DNA of 64,000 nucleotides from Bacterioplanes sanyensis (GCF_014652515.1 NZ_BMYY01000001.1:62001-126000), one strand, 5' to 3'. Numbered from the stretch's first letter, positions 9,111-16,272 are shown. Notes: generated from the sequence alone by a model not told the origin. Numbers and translations are program-made.

Positions 9111-10129
9111 AACTCGGTGATATTTCGGTTGCTTACGTTGAGTTAATGGTGCGTGCTGCTGAGCAGCTGGGCACCGATCCGCAGCCACTTTTGCAACAAT
9201 ACCAACTCGACGCGGTGCGCCTAGCATCGCCGGATGCGCGCATTAGTATTCCGCGCTTTATGCGCTTAGGTCATGCTTTGATCGAAGCCAGTCAGGCGCC
9301 GCAGCTTGGCTTGGTCATGGGCAAGCTGACCTGTGCATCGCATTTGGGGTTGGCGGGCCTGTTGGCGCTCAGTGCGGCGGATGTGCGAACGGCGTGCCGC
9401 TGTTTAACCGAATACGAATTATTGGCCAGCTTTAACTCGCGTGGACGCTCGCAGTTTTTGCTGGAACAAGGCCAAGGCATTGCCCATTTTTATTCGATTA
9501 GCCCCTACAACAGTTACAACCTGTTTGTGGTCGATTCTGTTTTAGCAGGTTGGGTCAGCATGTTGCGCTGGTTAACCGGACGCGATGACGTAATCGCCCG
9601 AGTTGAAGTTGAATTTGAGCGGCCTAGCTATGGCGAACTTTATCGTGAATTTTTTCCTTGCGATGCTGTGTTTGGAGCAGAGCGCAATGCTGTGGTGTTG
9701 CATGATTGGGCATTGGATTTACCCTCGTTGCATCGCTGTGCTTCGACGTTTCAAGGGTTAAAGCAATTGGCTGACCGTGAATTACAGCGTGTGCGCTTGG
9801 GTTTGAGTTTTCGCGAACAGGTAGAGCGAGCCATTGGCCCCTTGCTGAATGGTCAAACACCAACGTTAGAATCGGTGGCCCAGCGTTTGAATATGGCGCC
9901 TTGGACGGTTCGGCGACGACTCAGCGTCGAAGACGTTAATTTTCAACAAGTGCTTAATGAGACACGCTGCAAGTTAGCAGAAAGCTATGTGCGTGATACC
10001 AGTTTGACGCTGGGCGAAATTGCCTATTTGCTGGGCTTTGGCTCGGCGGCCGCGTTTCAGCGTGCATTTAAGCGTTGGACAGGCACAGCACCGGGGCGCT
10101 ATCGCGAGCAGTCGCAAGCGGGGAGCTGA
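9107..10129 (+). CDS. AraC family transcriptional regulator (N-terminal arabinose-binding-like domain)
   Basis: 340 aa. The N-terminal about 200 residues resemble the Arabinose_bd-type domain (PF12625) common in regulators of lipid and aromatic metabolism. The C-terminal 100 residues carry two HTH motifs: LESVAQRLNMAPWTVRRRLS and LGEIAYLLGFGSAAAFQRAF, followed by the typical KRWTGTAPGRYR ending. The ATG overlaps the stop of the membrane protein, so the regulator is expressed with it. Targets are not evident; the membrane protein or the upstream exporter module are candidates. Confidence 0.92.
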   Translation: MKLGDISVAYVELMVRAAEQLGTDPQPLLQQYQLDAVRLASPDARISIPRFMRLGHALIEASQAPQLGLVMGKLTCASHLGLAGLLALSAADVRTACRCLTEYELLASFNSRGRSQFLLEQGQGIAHFYSISPYNSYNLFVVDSVLAGWVSMLRWLTGRDDVIARVEVEFERPSYGELYREFFPCDAVFGAERNAVVLHDWALDLPSLHRCASTFQGLKQLADRELQRVRLGLSFREQVERAIGPLLNGQTPTLESVAQRLNMAPWTVRRRLSVEDVNFQQVLNETRCKLAESYVRDTSLTLGEIAYLLGFGSAAAFQRAFKRWTGTAPGRYREQSQAGS

Positions 10130-10151
10130 TCGTTGTTTTAGTGCGTAGCGG

Positions 10152-10275
10152 TCTATGCCCTCATTGAGGTTATCCCTCACGCCGGGCGGGCGAGTGAGCG
10201 CAGCCATTAACGACTCATGCGACCTGCTAAGGCGCGGAAAACTTAGACGCAAGACCGCGCTTAGAGCAGGGGTGG
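10152..10275 (-). repeat. Truncated copy of the island repeat (outermost left)
   Basis: Contains the two ends of the island repeat (the GCCCTC..GAGG..TCCCTCACGCCGGGCGGGCGA end and the CTGCTAAGGCGCGG..TAGACGCAAGACCGCGCTTAGAGCAG end) with most of the central palindrome deleted. Same orientation as the copies at 11182 and 11636. It begins 23 nt after the AraC gene and marks the left edge of the accessory island. Confidence 0.75.
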
Positions 10276-10337
10276 GTAGAGCAGGAATGGGGGCAGGGAT
10301 GGGTGTCTCGTTTGTGTTCCAGATCATTGAACCTGTT

Positions 10338-10607
10338 TTAGTAGTGGTAACGACATGAGATTATCGTTATCGCTTGATCATCGACTGCGTAAACAAGCCT
10401 ATTAGTGTCATCAATACGACGAGACCAAAAACCAGATAAGCTCTCTTTTAACGGCTCTGGTTTACCGATGCCCTCAAATGGAGAGCACTTAACATCATTG
10501 ATGAGTTTGTTGATGCGCTTAAGTGTTTTATTGTCTTGAGTTTGCCAATACAGGTAGTCATCCCAAGCGTCATCAGTCCACGACAGTAAACGTTGACTAC
10601 TACTCAT
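10338..10607 (-). CDS. yoeB: YoeB-family mRNA interferase toxin
   Basis: 89-aa ribosome-dependent endoribonuclease of the RelE fold. The family signature is intact: WDDYLYWQ, the catalytic Glu of GKPEPLK (residue 51), Arg70 of NRLVYAV and the C-terminal CRYHY with His88 and Tyr89. These align with E46, R65 and H83 of E. coli YoeB with a constant offset of five. ATG at 10607 is preferred; a TTG lies one codon upstream. The start overlaps the antitoxin stop by 8 bp, the usual coupled antitoxin-then-toxin order. Confidence 0.96.
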   Translation of the reverse strand: MSSSQRLLSWTDDAWDDYLYWQTQDNKTLKRINKLINDVKCSPFEGIGKPEPLKESLSGFWSRRIDDTNRLVYAVDDQAITIISCRYHY

Positions 10608-10854
10608 CAATTAACTCTCGTGCTGTTGTTTTACCAGCGCGGTACTGTGTTATCGAACGGTGTAGGTGTTCAGCATTTTGAGGAGAGCGTAGTAAGTGAA
10701 CGGTCTCCATAAGACTGTTGTAGTAGTCTAAAGACATAACCACAGCATCTTCAGAATCACGGCGTGTAATAACCGTTGTATCAGCGTCATTGACTACACC
10801 GTCCAAAACAGCTTTAAGACCATTTCTAGCTTCAGTAAATGATACGATTTTCAT
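10600..10854 (-). CDS. yefM: YefM/Phd-family antitoxin
   Basis: 84 aa. MKIVSFTEARNGLKAVLDGV is the Phd/YefM DNA-binding fold, followed by VITRRDSEDAVVMSLDYYNSL and an acidic C-terminal tail that would neutralise YoeB. The ATG at 10854 is chosen because GGAGG (complement of 10860-10864) lies 5 nt upstream; an upstream extension to 10899 has no such site. Transcribed from the TGTACA-overlapped promoter just upstream, consistent with autorepression by the YefM-YoeB complex. Confidence 0.96.
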   Translation of the reverse strand: MKIVSFTEARNGLKAVLDGVVNDADTTVITRRDSEDAVVMSLDYYNSLMETVHLLRSPQNAEHLHRSITQYRAGKTTARELIDE

Positions 10855-10867
10855 AAGAACCTCCACA

Positions 10868-10914
10868 TGTACATTTAATGGAACAAGTATAGTCTTCACT
10901 CATATAGTTGTACA
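10868..10914 (-). promoter_or_regulatory. yefM-yoeB promoter and TGTACA operators
   Basis: On the minus strand: -35 TGTACA (10914-10909), 17-bp spacer, -10 TATACT (10891-10886). TGTACA, the core recognised by E. coli YefM, occurs at 10909-10914, overlapping the -35, and again at 10868-10873, 41 bp away or about four helical turns. This is an autoregulated TA promoter. Confidence 0.75.
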
Positions 10915-10925
10915 GTAAATTGAAC

Positions 10926-11021
10926 ATGCGGGCGTATGTGTTGAATACCAGCCGCTGGCAGGGCGCAGTGCCGGAGTGGATCGCCAGTGGGCGGTTTGAG
11001 GGGGAGGTGTTTTTAGTGTGA
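10926..11021 (+). pseudogene. 31-codon C-terminal gene relic
   Basis: An open frame ATG CGG GCG TAT ... TTA GTG TGA encodes 31 residues rich in Trp, Arg and Gly (RAYVLNTSRWQGAVPEWI and FEGEVFLV). The composition looks like the conserved C-terminal end of a larger protein, but I cannot identify the parent family. There is no upstream continuation: the frame is closed by a stop about 24 nt before the ATG, next to the TA promoter. Likely the leftover of a gene cut by insertion of the TA module. Confidence 0.35.
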
Positions 11022-11055
11022 CTGTGCGGCTGGGCTGGGTGTTTGGCTTGTTGCC

Positions 11056-11173
11056 GCGGAAAACCTAGACGCAAGACCGCGCTTAGAGCAGGGGGGGCTC
11101 GTTTGTGTTTAGATGCCCAGCTTGTTGTTAGCTGGGGTCAGAGCTTAAGCTCTGACCCCGTATTTGCTTTTTC
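11056..11173 (-). repeat. Island repeat end fragment with palindrome-bearing spacer
   Basis: The right end of the island repeat (GCGGAAAACCTAGACGCAAG...) followed by a spacer containing the 26-bp palindrome. The same segment recurs almost base for base about 453 bp further on (11510-11626), so the unit repeat-end plus spacer is a tandem direct repeat. Confidence 0.8.
11134..11159. repeat. 26-bp perfect palindrome, copy 1
   Basis: Arms GGGGTCAGAGCTT / AAGCTCTGACCCC with no loop. Hairpins with GGGGTCAGAG / CTCTGACCCC arms occur in several gammaproteobacteria as REP-like elements, often associated with REP-associated tyrosine transposases. That comparison is from memory, not a search. No such transposase is in the window. 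Confidence 0.85.
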
Positions 11174-11181
11174 CGCCAAGC

Positions 11182-11550
11182 CCTATGCCCTCCTTGAGGT
11201 TATCCCTCACGCCGGGCGGGCGAACGACTGAAAGCGTTCATCGAGGCAGTTTCTGCCAGGCGAAAAGTAATAAAAAAAGCGCAGCTTACTTGCAGTAAGT
11301 GAGCATTTTTTTGAATTTTTCAACGCAGCAGAAACAACGTAGATAGCTTTCAGCCTGCTTTGCGCTGCGCAGGCCGTAATTCCTGAGTTGCCAATGTTGT
11401 GATCGCCGCAACGCCAACAGCCTGCATCCCGGCAGGATGTTGGCTGGTGCTGCCGTCCGGGCAGCCCCTGCGGGCACAGCCATTGCCCACTCAGGCGGCC
11501 TGCTAAGGCGTGGAAAACCTAGACGCAAGACCGCGCTTAGAGCAGGGGGG
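11182..11550 (-). repeat. Island repeat, left copy L1 (long form)
   Basis: About 370 bp. From left: the CCCTC..GAGG end, a module with CTTACTTGCAGTAAG-type hairpin and a T7 run (11231-11345), then the about 200-bp imperfect palindrome running from GCGCTGCGCAGGCCG to CTCAGGCGGCCTGCTAAGGC, then CTAGACGCAAGACCGCGC. It is the inverse of the two right-hand copies. No start-stop structure compatible with a real gene; open frames across it are repeat artefacts. Confidence 0.85.
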
Positions 11551-11586
11551 CTCGTTTGTGTTTAGATGCCCAGCTTGTTGTTAGCT

Positions 11587-11612
11587 GGGGTCAGAGCTTA
11601 AGCTCTGACCCC
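11587..11612. repeat. 26-bp perfect palindrome, copy 2
   Basis: Identical to the copy at 11134-11159, in the second copy of the repeated spacer. Flanks (TTAGCT on one side, GTATTTGC on the other) are also identical. Confidence 0.85.
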
Positions 11613-11635
11613 GTATTTGCTTTTTCCGCCAAGCC

Positions 11636-11880
11636 CTATGCCCTCCTTGAGGGATCTTATCCCTCACGCCGGGCAGGCGAGCTCCCTGCTTTGCGCTGCG
11701 CAGGCCGTAATTCCTGAATTGCCAATGCTGTGGTCGCCGCAACGCCAACAGCCTGCATCCCGGCAGGATGTTGGCTGGTGCTGCCGTCCGGGCAGCCCCT
11801 GCGGGCACAGCCATTGCCAACTCAGGCGGCCTGCTAAGGCGCGGAAGACCTAGGCGCAACACCACGCTTAGAGCAGAGAG
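11636..11880 (-). repeat. Island repeat, left copy L2 (short form)
   Basis: About 220-245 bp, carrying the GAGGGATCTTATCCCTC hairpin end and the long imperfect palindrome. Its reverse complement matches the copy at 14253-14476 with only about four differences over some 215 bp by eye. It lies 28 bp beyond the 3' end of the NYN gene, where an attC site would be expected. Confidence 0.88.
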
Positions 11881-11907
11881 AGCAGGTGGGGCTCGTTTGC
11901 TTATTTA

Positions 11908-12486
11908 TTATGTACGATTTGCATGAATCCATGTTTTCTTGCGTTTAGATACTCGCTGAATTTTATTTTCCTTGATTAAATTATTCAGCGCCCTTGTAAA
12001 GACTGGTTTGGACTGTTTGATCTTTTTGCGAACAGACTCTGTAGTTTGCTCGGTCTTGAAATGCTCAAATATCCTTTGCTCAAGGCTTTGTAAAGATTTT
12101 TCGGATTCAATAACTTGTGTTTTTGGGTGTGTTTGGGCCTGTGATTTAGGTTCCAGTGCGATTCGATGCTTTATTTTGTGGAGTTTGCACTGAAATGTAA
12201 AAGCTGTAACCAGTGAACTATCTTGAGAATAGAGTACAAACTGACAAATATCTCGCTGCTGCTCTGTGAGAGATGCAATCATTCCTACCAAATTACCAAT
12301 AATGTAAAAATCTGCCTGATTAGAACCTTTGGGATAGCTTGAGATATAAAGAAATAACTTCCTCTCGCAGACTTCCTTTACTGCATCATTTTTTGAGAAA
12401 ACAAGAACTTTGTCGGAGATAGATGCGCTTATAGCTTCTACTTCCTTGAGGCCAATATTCTCTGCATCTACAAATATAAATCTCAA
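11908..12486 (-). CDS. NYN/PIN-like nuclease-domain protein
   Basis: 192 aa. The N-terminal domain (1-115) has PIN/NYN features: the acidic VDAENIG start (Asp7, Glu9, Asn10), GSNQADFYI in the middle (Asp near 60) and the YSQDSSLV motif with a further Asp near 90. These acidic residues form the metal site in such RNases. The C-terminal 75 residues look like a winged helix (FTRALNNLIKENKIQRVS) with basic ends, suggesting nucleic-acid binding. The start is TTG with AGGAG six bases upstream (minus strand). It is the last of three minus-strand cassette genes; its start lies 25 bp after attC1, and its own attC is not found. Target RNA unknown. Confidence 0.8.
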   Translation of the reverse strand: MRFIFVDAENIGLKEVEAISASISDKVLVFSKNDAVKEVCERKLFLYISSYPKGSNQADFYIIGNLVGMIASLTEQQRDICQFVLYSQDSSLVTAFTFQCKLHKIKHRIALEPKSQAQTHPKTQVIESEKSLQSLEQRIFEHFKTEQTTESVRKKIKQSKPVFTRALNNLIKENKIQRVSKRKKTWIHANRT

Positions 12487-12510
12487 ACACTGCTCCTTTA
12501 TGTTTTAAGA

Positions 12511-12606
12511 ATGTAACGCCTGCCATAAGCGGCCGAAAAAACCGCCAGGTTTTTGAGGTCCAGCCGTCCGCACTGCGGACGGCGATGCTTGATGGCCTTG
12601 TTAGGT
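12511..12606 (-). other. Integron attC recombination site 1
   Basis: On the minus strand the 96-bp site begins with R'' ACCTAAC (12606-12600, perfect RYYYAAC) and ends with GTTACAT (12517-12511, a variant of GTTRRRY). The inner boxes pair as GCCAT-C-AAGC against the complement of GCTTATGGC, leaving one unpaired base, the hallmark of attC strand recognition. A central GC-rich hairpin (CGTCCGC / GCGGACG) fills the middle. The stop codon of the upstream membrane-protein gene lies inside R''. Confidence 0.8.
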
Positions 12607-13035
12607 TCCGTTAGCACGAAGATACCCGTAAGCAACGGTAGAAAGAAGCGCCAGCACAAATGCGTAGATTGCGCCCCTTTGGCAGCGATGGATAATTCTC
12701 ATTTGTAGGCCAAGTCGGTGCCCGCGGAAAGTCCAAGGCACCTTATAGCCCGGCTCATCCTTCACACGTAATAGGTGGTGTATATTCTCAGCTGTGTACT
12801 GCTTCAGCTGAGCTAGGGCAACCGGCCTGAACAATGCAATAACGCAGAGGACAACACTAAGTATGGTGAATGACCAGCCAGCAGTGTAAGCATCCAGCAC
12901 CAATTTTGCGCGCTGAGAGCCAGGTGGTAGCGCTACTAAAAACGCGATCATTGCTAATGTAACCGTCAACAGAGTTCCGATCCAAGCGTTCATACCCTTT
13001 TCTTGGGCATCGATTGATTCGAATAGCGGATTCAT
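12601..13035 (-). CDS. Small membrane protein in gene cassette
   Basis: 144 aa with three hydrophobic segments (about 16-36, 49-70 and 122-140) and a soluble, basic loop between the second and third. No family recognised. The gene begins 7 bp after attC2 and its TAA is embedded in attC1, so gene plus attC1 form one compact cassette (about 0.5 kb) in the classical arrangement. RBS is weak, as is common for integron cassettes that rely on an external promoter. Confidence 0.75.
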   Translation of the reverse strand: MNPLFESIDAQEKGMNAWIGTLLTVTLAMIAFLVALPPGSQRAKLVLDAYTAGWSFTILSVVLCVIALFRPVALAQLKQYTAENIHHLLRVKDEPGYKVPWTFRGHRLGLQMRIIHRCQRGAIYAFVLALLSTVAYGYLRANGT

Positions 13036-13042
13036 CTCAGGA

Positions 13043-13126
13043 ACCTAACGCTTGCAGCATGCGCGCCCGCGGAATGGAGCCGCAGGCGCAATGTAGTGGG
13101 TGTCGCCGTGCCTGCATTTGTTATCT
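13043..13126 (-). other. Integron attC recombination site 2
   Basis: 84 bp. On the minus strand R'' AGATAAC (13126-13120; 5 of 7 match to the complement of R') and R' GTTAGGT (13049-13043, perfect GTTRRRY). Inner boxes TGCAG-G-CA and the complement of TGCTGCA pair with a single extrahelical base. The TAA of the zinc-ribbon gene lies in R''. Confidence 0.8.
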
Positions 13127-14005
13127 ACCGACCTTACTTCCTAATGCTGAAATGGCCTTTTTGGCATCGTCTAACTTTTGCTGTTTCCGTTTTGCTTCGA
13201 GCTTCTCGTCAAGAACAAGCTCAATCCCAACTTTCACTATAGGGAAGGCATCTAGGCATTCTGATTCGCCCAGCTCGTGTATTCCCTTGCTCAATATTGC
13301 ATACATGGTTCGGTTTTCGACCAAAAACTTTGGAAGGAGCTCTTCAAGCATCTTTATTCTTTCGTTCATTTTGGCGCTCTGAAACGCGCCTTCGTCCCAA
13401 GACTCAAGTTGTTGAGCTTGCGAATGTGCCTCTTCGATTAGAGATTCGAAGATTCTTCTTAAATAAACAAAAGAACCAATCCCGACTCCGTGCGCCGCAA
13501 GCCCGATTGCTTTAGTGAACTCCCCATAATAATTTCCACTGAGGGTTTTCGAATACTTTTTTATATCGTAGACGTTGAGAGTTGCAACGGAAGGCGTTTG
13601 GCCGATTTTCTGGAGTGTCGTTCCATTCGCAAGAAAGATGAAAGTGAGCTTGTGACTAGTATCTCGAGTGCATGCTACGTGGACAAAGAAAATTCCTACG
13701 TTCACCCATTTTTCGTTTCCGTAGCTGATATGCCTTCCATTGGGCCAATAACGCCTGAAAATGCTGTGCGCATTACAGCCCGGGCAATAAGAATCAAAGG
13801 TCCCATCGTAATATTTGACCTCCCATCCTTTATCAAGATCCGGATCTTCGTATTCGACTTTTTCATACAAAGGGAAATCGATAAAAAACTGTTCCGGTGT
13901 TGGGTATTTCCTATCCTCTGCCAAGATATTCCCCTTTATAGATAACAGTTTAATAGTGTGCGTGCCTGTTTTTCCAGCTAGAGCCATTCGAGCTATCTCT
14001 GTCAA
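13121..14005 (-). CDS. Zinc-ribbon protein with DUF4145-like C-terminal region
   Basis: 294 aa. Residues about 70-125 contain a treble-clef-like zinc site: CPGC near 74-77, then a Cys and His in ACTRDTSH. The C-terminal half is helical and includes GVGIGSFVYLRRIFESLIEEAH, the pattern of DUF4145-like domains. These occur in restriction and other defence proteins and in stand-alone cassette genes. Start is uncertain: TTG at 14005 (MTEIARMALAG) overlaps the TGA of a 13-codon frame with a strong RBS; an internal ATG at 13987 is another option. It lies in a cassette with attC2. Function unknown; nucleic-acid or defence role is only a suggestion. Confidence 0.72.
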   Translation of the reverse strand: MTEIARMALAGKTGTHTIKLLSIKGNILAEDRKYPTPEQFFIDFPLYEKVEYEDPDLDKGWEVKYYDGTFDSYCPGCNAHSIFRRYWPNGRHISYGNEKWVNVGIFFVHVACTRDTSHKLTFIFLANGTTLQKIGQTPSVATLNVYDIKKYSKTLSGNYYGEFTKAIGLAAHGVGIGSFVYLRRIFESLIEEAHSQAQQLESWDEGAFQSAKMNERIKMLEELLPKFLVENRTMYAILSKGIHELGESECLDAFPIVKVGIELVLDEKLEAKRKQQKLDDAKKAISALGSKVGR

Positions 14006-14043
14006 CCTATTGATTTACAACTGGATATCTGGATTTTTTTCAT
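14002..14043 (-). CDS. 13-aa leader peptide or frameshifted N-terminus
   Basis: ATG AAA AAA ATC ... GGT TGA with a near-perfect RBS (AGGAGGGA a few bases upstream). It encodes MKKIQISSCKSIG and stops in a TTGA overlap with the TTG start of the zinc-ribbon gene. It may couple translation of that gene. Alternatively a 1-bp indel separates the true N-terminus from the main frame. Confidence 0.45.
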   Translation of the reverse strand: MKKIQISSCKSIG

Positions 14044-14252
14044 ACTCCCTCCTGGAAAAACGTGCTTGCCTACTATCTACCCCTTCAGCTACTGGCCTCG
14101 CAGCTCGGGCATTTAGATTCCAATTTGTTGATATTATTGATGTTAAGCTATCATTGGGCAACTCTACTGGCAAGGCTGTTAGGCGACAGAATGTGTCGGC
14201 TGTTTAGGTGTAGCACTGTCGTGACCGTCGCTCTAATTTTTAAACTCGCTCT

Positions 14253-14765
14253 CGCGCCTAGGTTTTCCGCGCCTTAGCAGGCCGCCTGAGTTGGCAATGG
14301 CTGTGCCCGCAGGGGCTGCCCGGACGGCAGCACCAGCCAACATCCTGCCGGGATGCAGGCTGTTGGCGTTGCGGCGACCACAGCATTGGCAATTCAGGAA
14401 TCACGGCCTGTGCAGCGCAAAGCAGGGAGCTCGCCCGCCCGGCGTGAGGGATAAGATCCCTCAAGGAGGGCATAGGGTGTGGCGGAACTAAATACGAATC
14501 GGTAAAAAGCTACCGTAACCATTCAAGGCACCACAGCCTTGGCAACGAGGGAAATAGGGTCTGCACAGTGCAAAGCAGGCTGAAAGCTATCTGCGTGGTT
14601 TCTGCTGCGTTGAAAAGTTCAAAAAAATGCTCACTTACTGCAAGTAAGCTGCGCTTGTCGAGGGCGCCCCCCGATCACTTTTCGCCTGGAAGAAGCTGCT
14701 TCGATGTACGTCTTTCAGACGCTCGCCCGCCCGGCGTGAGGGATAAGATCCCTCAAGGAGGACAT
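14253..14765 (+). repeat. Island repeat, right copy R1 (two modules)
   Basis: Module a, 14253-14476, is the long imperfect palindrome plus the GAGGGATAAGATCCCTC hairpin; it is the inverse of L2. A linker (14477-14560) and module b (to 14765) follow; module b holds CTTACTGCAAGTAAG and another GAGGGAT/ATCCCTC end. The whole arrangement recurs in the same orientation at 16273-16801. A run of G10 follows at 14767-14776. Confidence 0.87.
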
Positions 14766-15064
14766 CGGGGGGGGGGATGTTAAAAAGAGACTTTGAGTGG
14801 ATGTTCTGCTAGTCCTAGCTTTCAGTTGGCTTGCCTGTATCCCTACAGGGTGGTAGCTTAAATGACTGATAAATCAGTGAGTGAGCTTTTAAACGCAAGA
14901 ACTGTGAGGCATGGATATCAGGTTGGTGCGTTTTTCCAAGAGGAAGTTTGACGGAAAAGAAGCCTTCAATCACAAACCAATGGCTTGGAAGGCAGGTCTT
15001 CAATGGCTCTAGCTGGAAAATAGGTGCTAGCACTATTGGGCTACGAATTAACTAAGGAATATCT
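14766..15064. other. Gene-free, low-GC segment upstream of the serine hydrolase
   Basis: About 300 bp between repeat R1 and the hydrolase start. It has an inverted repeat ACTGATAAATCAGT near 14863 and a minus-strand open frame of 72 codons (14815-15033) with no recognisable domain, which I do not call. It probably holds the promoter of the hydrolase gene. Confidence 0.4.
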
Positions 15065-16213
15065 GTGTATAAATTAAGCTTTTTTCTACTAGTATTTACG
15101 CTCATAGGTTGCACTAGCAAACCTGAGAGCCGTAATGTACAGCCTCTTATGGAGCATGCAGAGAGCCAGGTTTTATTTGAATTAAGCGATGAGCTAGAAA
15201 AAGAGCACAATGCAGGTACTTTTGATGGCTTGGTTTTGGTCACTCAAAGCGATAGTGTAATATATAAAAGTGCCTATGGTTATAGAAATATAAAGTCTTC
15301 GATTAAAAATGGTAGAAATACAGTTTCAGACATAGGTTCCATTGCAAAAACATTTACTGCAGCAGCTGTGATTAAACTTTCTCAGGAGAAAAAACTAGGC
15401 CTCTCTGATTCAATTGGTCTTTACTACCCCAATGCGCCTGATGAGGTAAAGGCTATTACAATTAGCCAGATTTTAACGCATTCTAGTGGCCTGGATAACT
15501 TTCATAACGATTCTGATTTTGAATTTATGAGTAAGGTGCAAGCGGAGGCCAGAATACTGAGTATGCCCATGATTGCAAAGCCAGGAGAGAAGGTTGCTTA
15601 TTCTAATGCGGCTTATACTCTTTTGGCCGCGATTGTTGAGAAAGTAAGTGATCAACCATTTCAAGAGTATATACGCCGTAATTTTCTAGAGCCGTTGAAC
15701 TTAAATAGAACTGGTTTTTATCAAGACCCTAATATACCTTTGCAAAGTGTCGCTCGTGGATACGGCGGAGAAGAGCAGGGCGGTACAACCTTTGAAAGAG
15801 AGCTAACCTGGGCACTCATTGGTGCTGGAGGTATGGTGTCATCAATTGATGATCTAGCTACTTGGTTCGCGGCGCTCAGGTCTGGATCCATTTTTCCTTC
15901 TGATTCTCCAAATTTAGCTTTAAGTGAAGGAAATGAGCGGTGGATGTTAGGAAGCCTTGCTGTACGAAAAATAAGTGGTGAGTCTGTCATCCAGATGGGC
16001 GGAAGTACAGACTATGGTTATACGGCTCTGATCCAGTTTATTCCAGAAAGGGATCTTGAAATTGTTCTGCTATTGAATAGTTACGGCAGCAAATATGGGT
16101 CGGCAACACACCACTATTTAAGTAGAAAACACATTTTGCCAATATTACTTAGCGCAAAAAAACAGTTATCTAACGAGTCAATTCAGCCCACCCCTAACGC
16201 GTCGGTTGATTGA
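15065..16213 (+). CDS. Serine hydrolase lipoprotein (class C beta-lactamase / PBP-like fold)
   Basis: 382 aa. The N-terminus MYKLSFFLLVFTLIGC has a lipobox (LIGC, Cys16), so the protein is a predicted lipoprotein. The beta-lactamase-related fold is shown by the SxxK motif (Ser92-Ile-Ala-Lys95), the Tyr179-Ser-Asn motif and a GGS motif at the place of the usual H/KTG triad. Members are esterases, D-aminopeptidases or peptidoglycan-related hydrolases rather than true beta-lactamases. Start is GTG with AAGGA 7 nt upstream. Codon use and base composition are visibly AT-richer than the flanks, and the gene sits alone between direct copies of the island repeat, so it was probably acquired. Confidence 0.88.
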   Translation: MYKLSFFLLVFTLIGCTSKPESRNVQPLMEHAESQVLFELSDELEKEHNAGTFDGLVLVTQSDSVIYKSAYGYRNIKSSIKNGRNTVSDIGSIAKTFTAAAVIKLSQEKKLGLSDSIGLYYPNAPDEVKAITISQILTHSSGLDNFHNDSDFEFMSKVQAEARILSMPMIAKPGEKVAYSNAAYTLLAAIVEKVSDQPFQEYIRRNFLEPLNLNRTGFYQDPNIPLQSVARGYGGEEQGGTTFERELTWALIGAGGMVSSIDDLATWFAALRSGSIFPSDSPNLALSEGNERWMLGSLAVRKISGESVIQMGGSTDYGYTALIQFIPERDLEIVLLLNSYGSKYGSATHHYLSRKHILPILLSAKKQLSNESIQPTPNASVD

Positions 16214-16272
16214 AGAGTACAAGCCAGACCCTCCTTCAAGTTAACCATTCTAAATAGCTAAGCTCACGGTCT

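Noticed and set aside
11581-11865. Open frames of about 70-95 codons across the island repeats (both strands, e.g. 11617-11853 and 14258-14473)
   Set aside because: They encode nearly identical peptides only because the repeat is copied. They run through a palindrome, have no RBS and appear in both orientations.
14100-14190. A third attC-like site upstream of the zinc-ribbon gene (GTTAAGC and GTTAGGC on the plus strand)
   Set aside because: GCCTAAC is present on the minus strand, but I could not find a paired R' box with complementary inner boxes at attC distance. Probably a remnant at most.
14815-15033. 72-codon minus-strand ORF between R1 and the serine hydrolase
   Set aside because: No recognised motif, no good RBS, and it lies where the hydrolase promoter should be.
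15065-16213. The serine hydrolase as an antibiotic-resistance beta-lactamase
   Set aside because: The fold motifs are there but the third motif is GGS rather than KTG, and lipoprotein serine hydrolases of this group are usually esterases or peptidases. Resistance is not supported.
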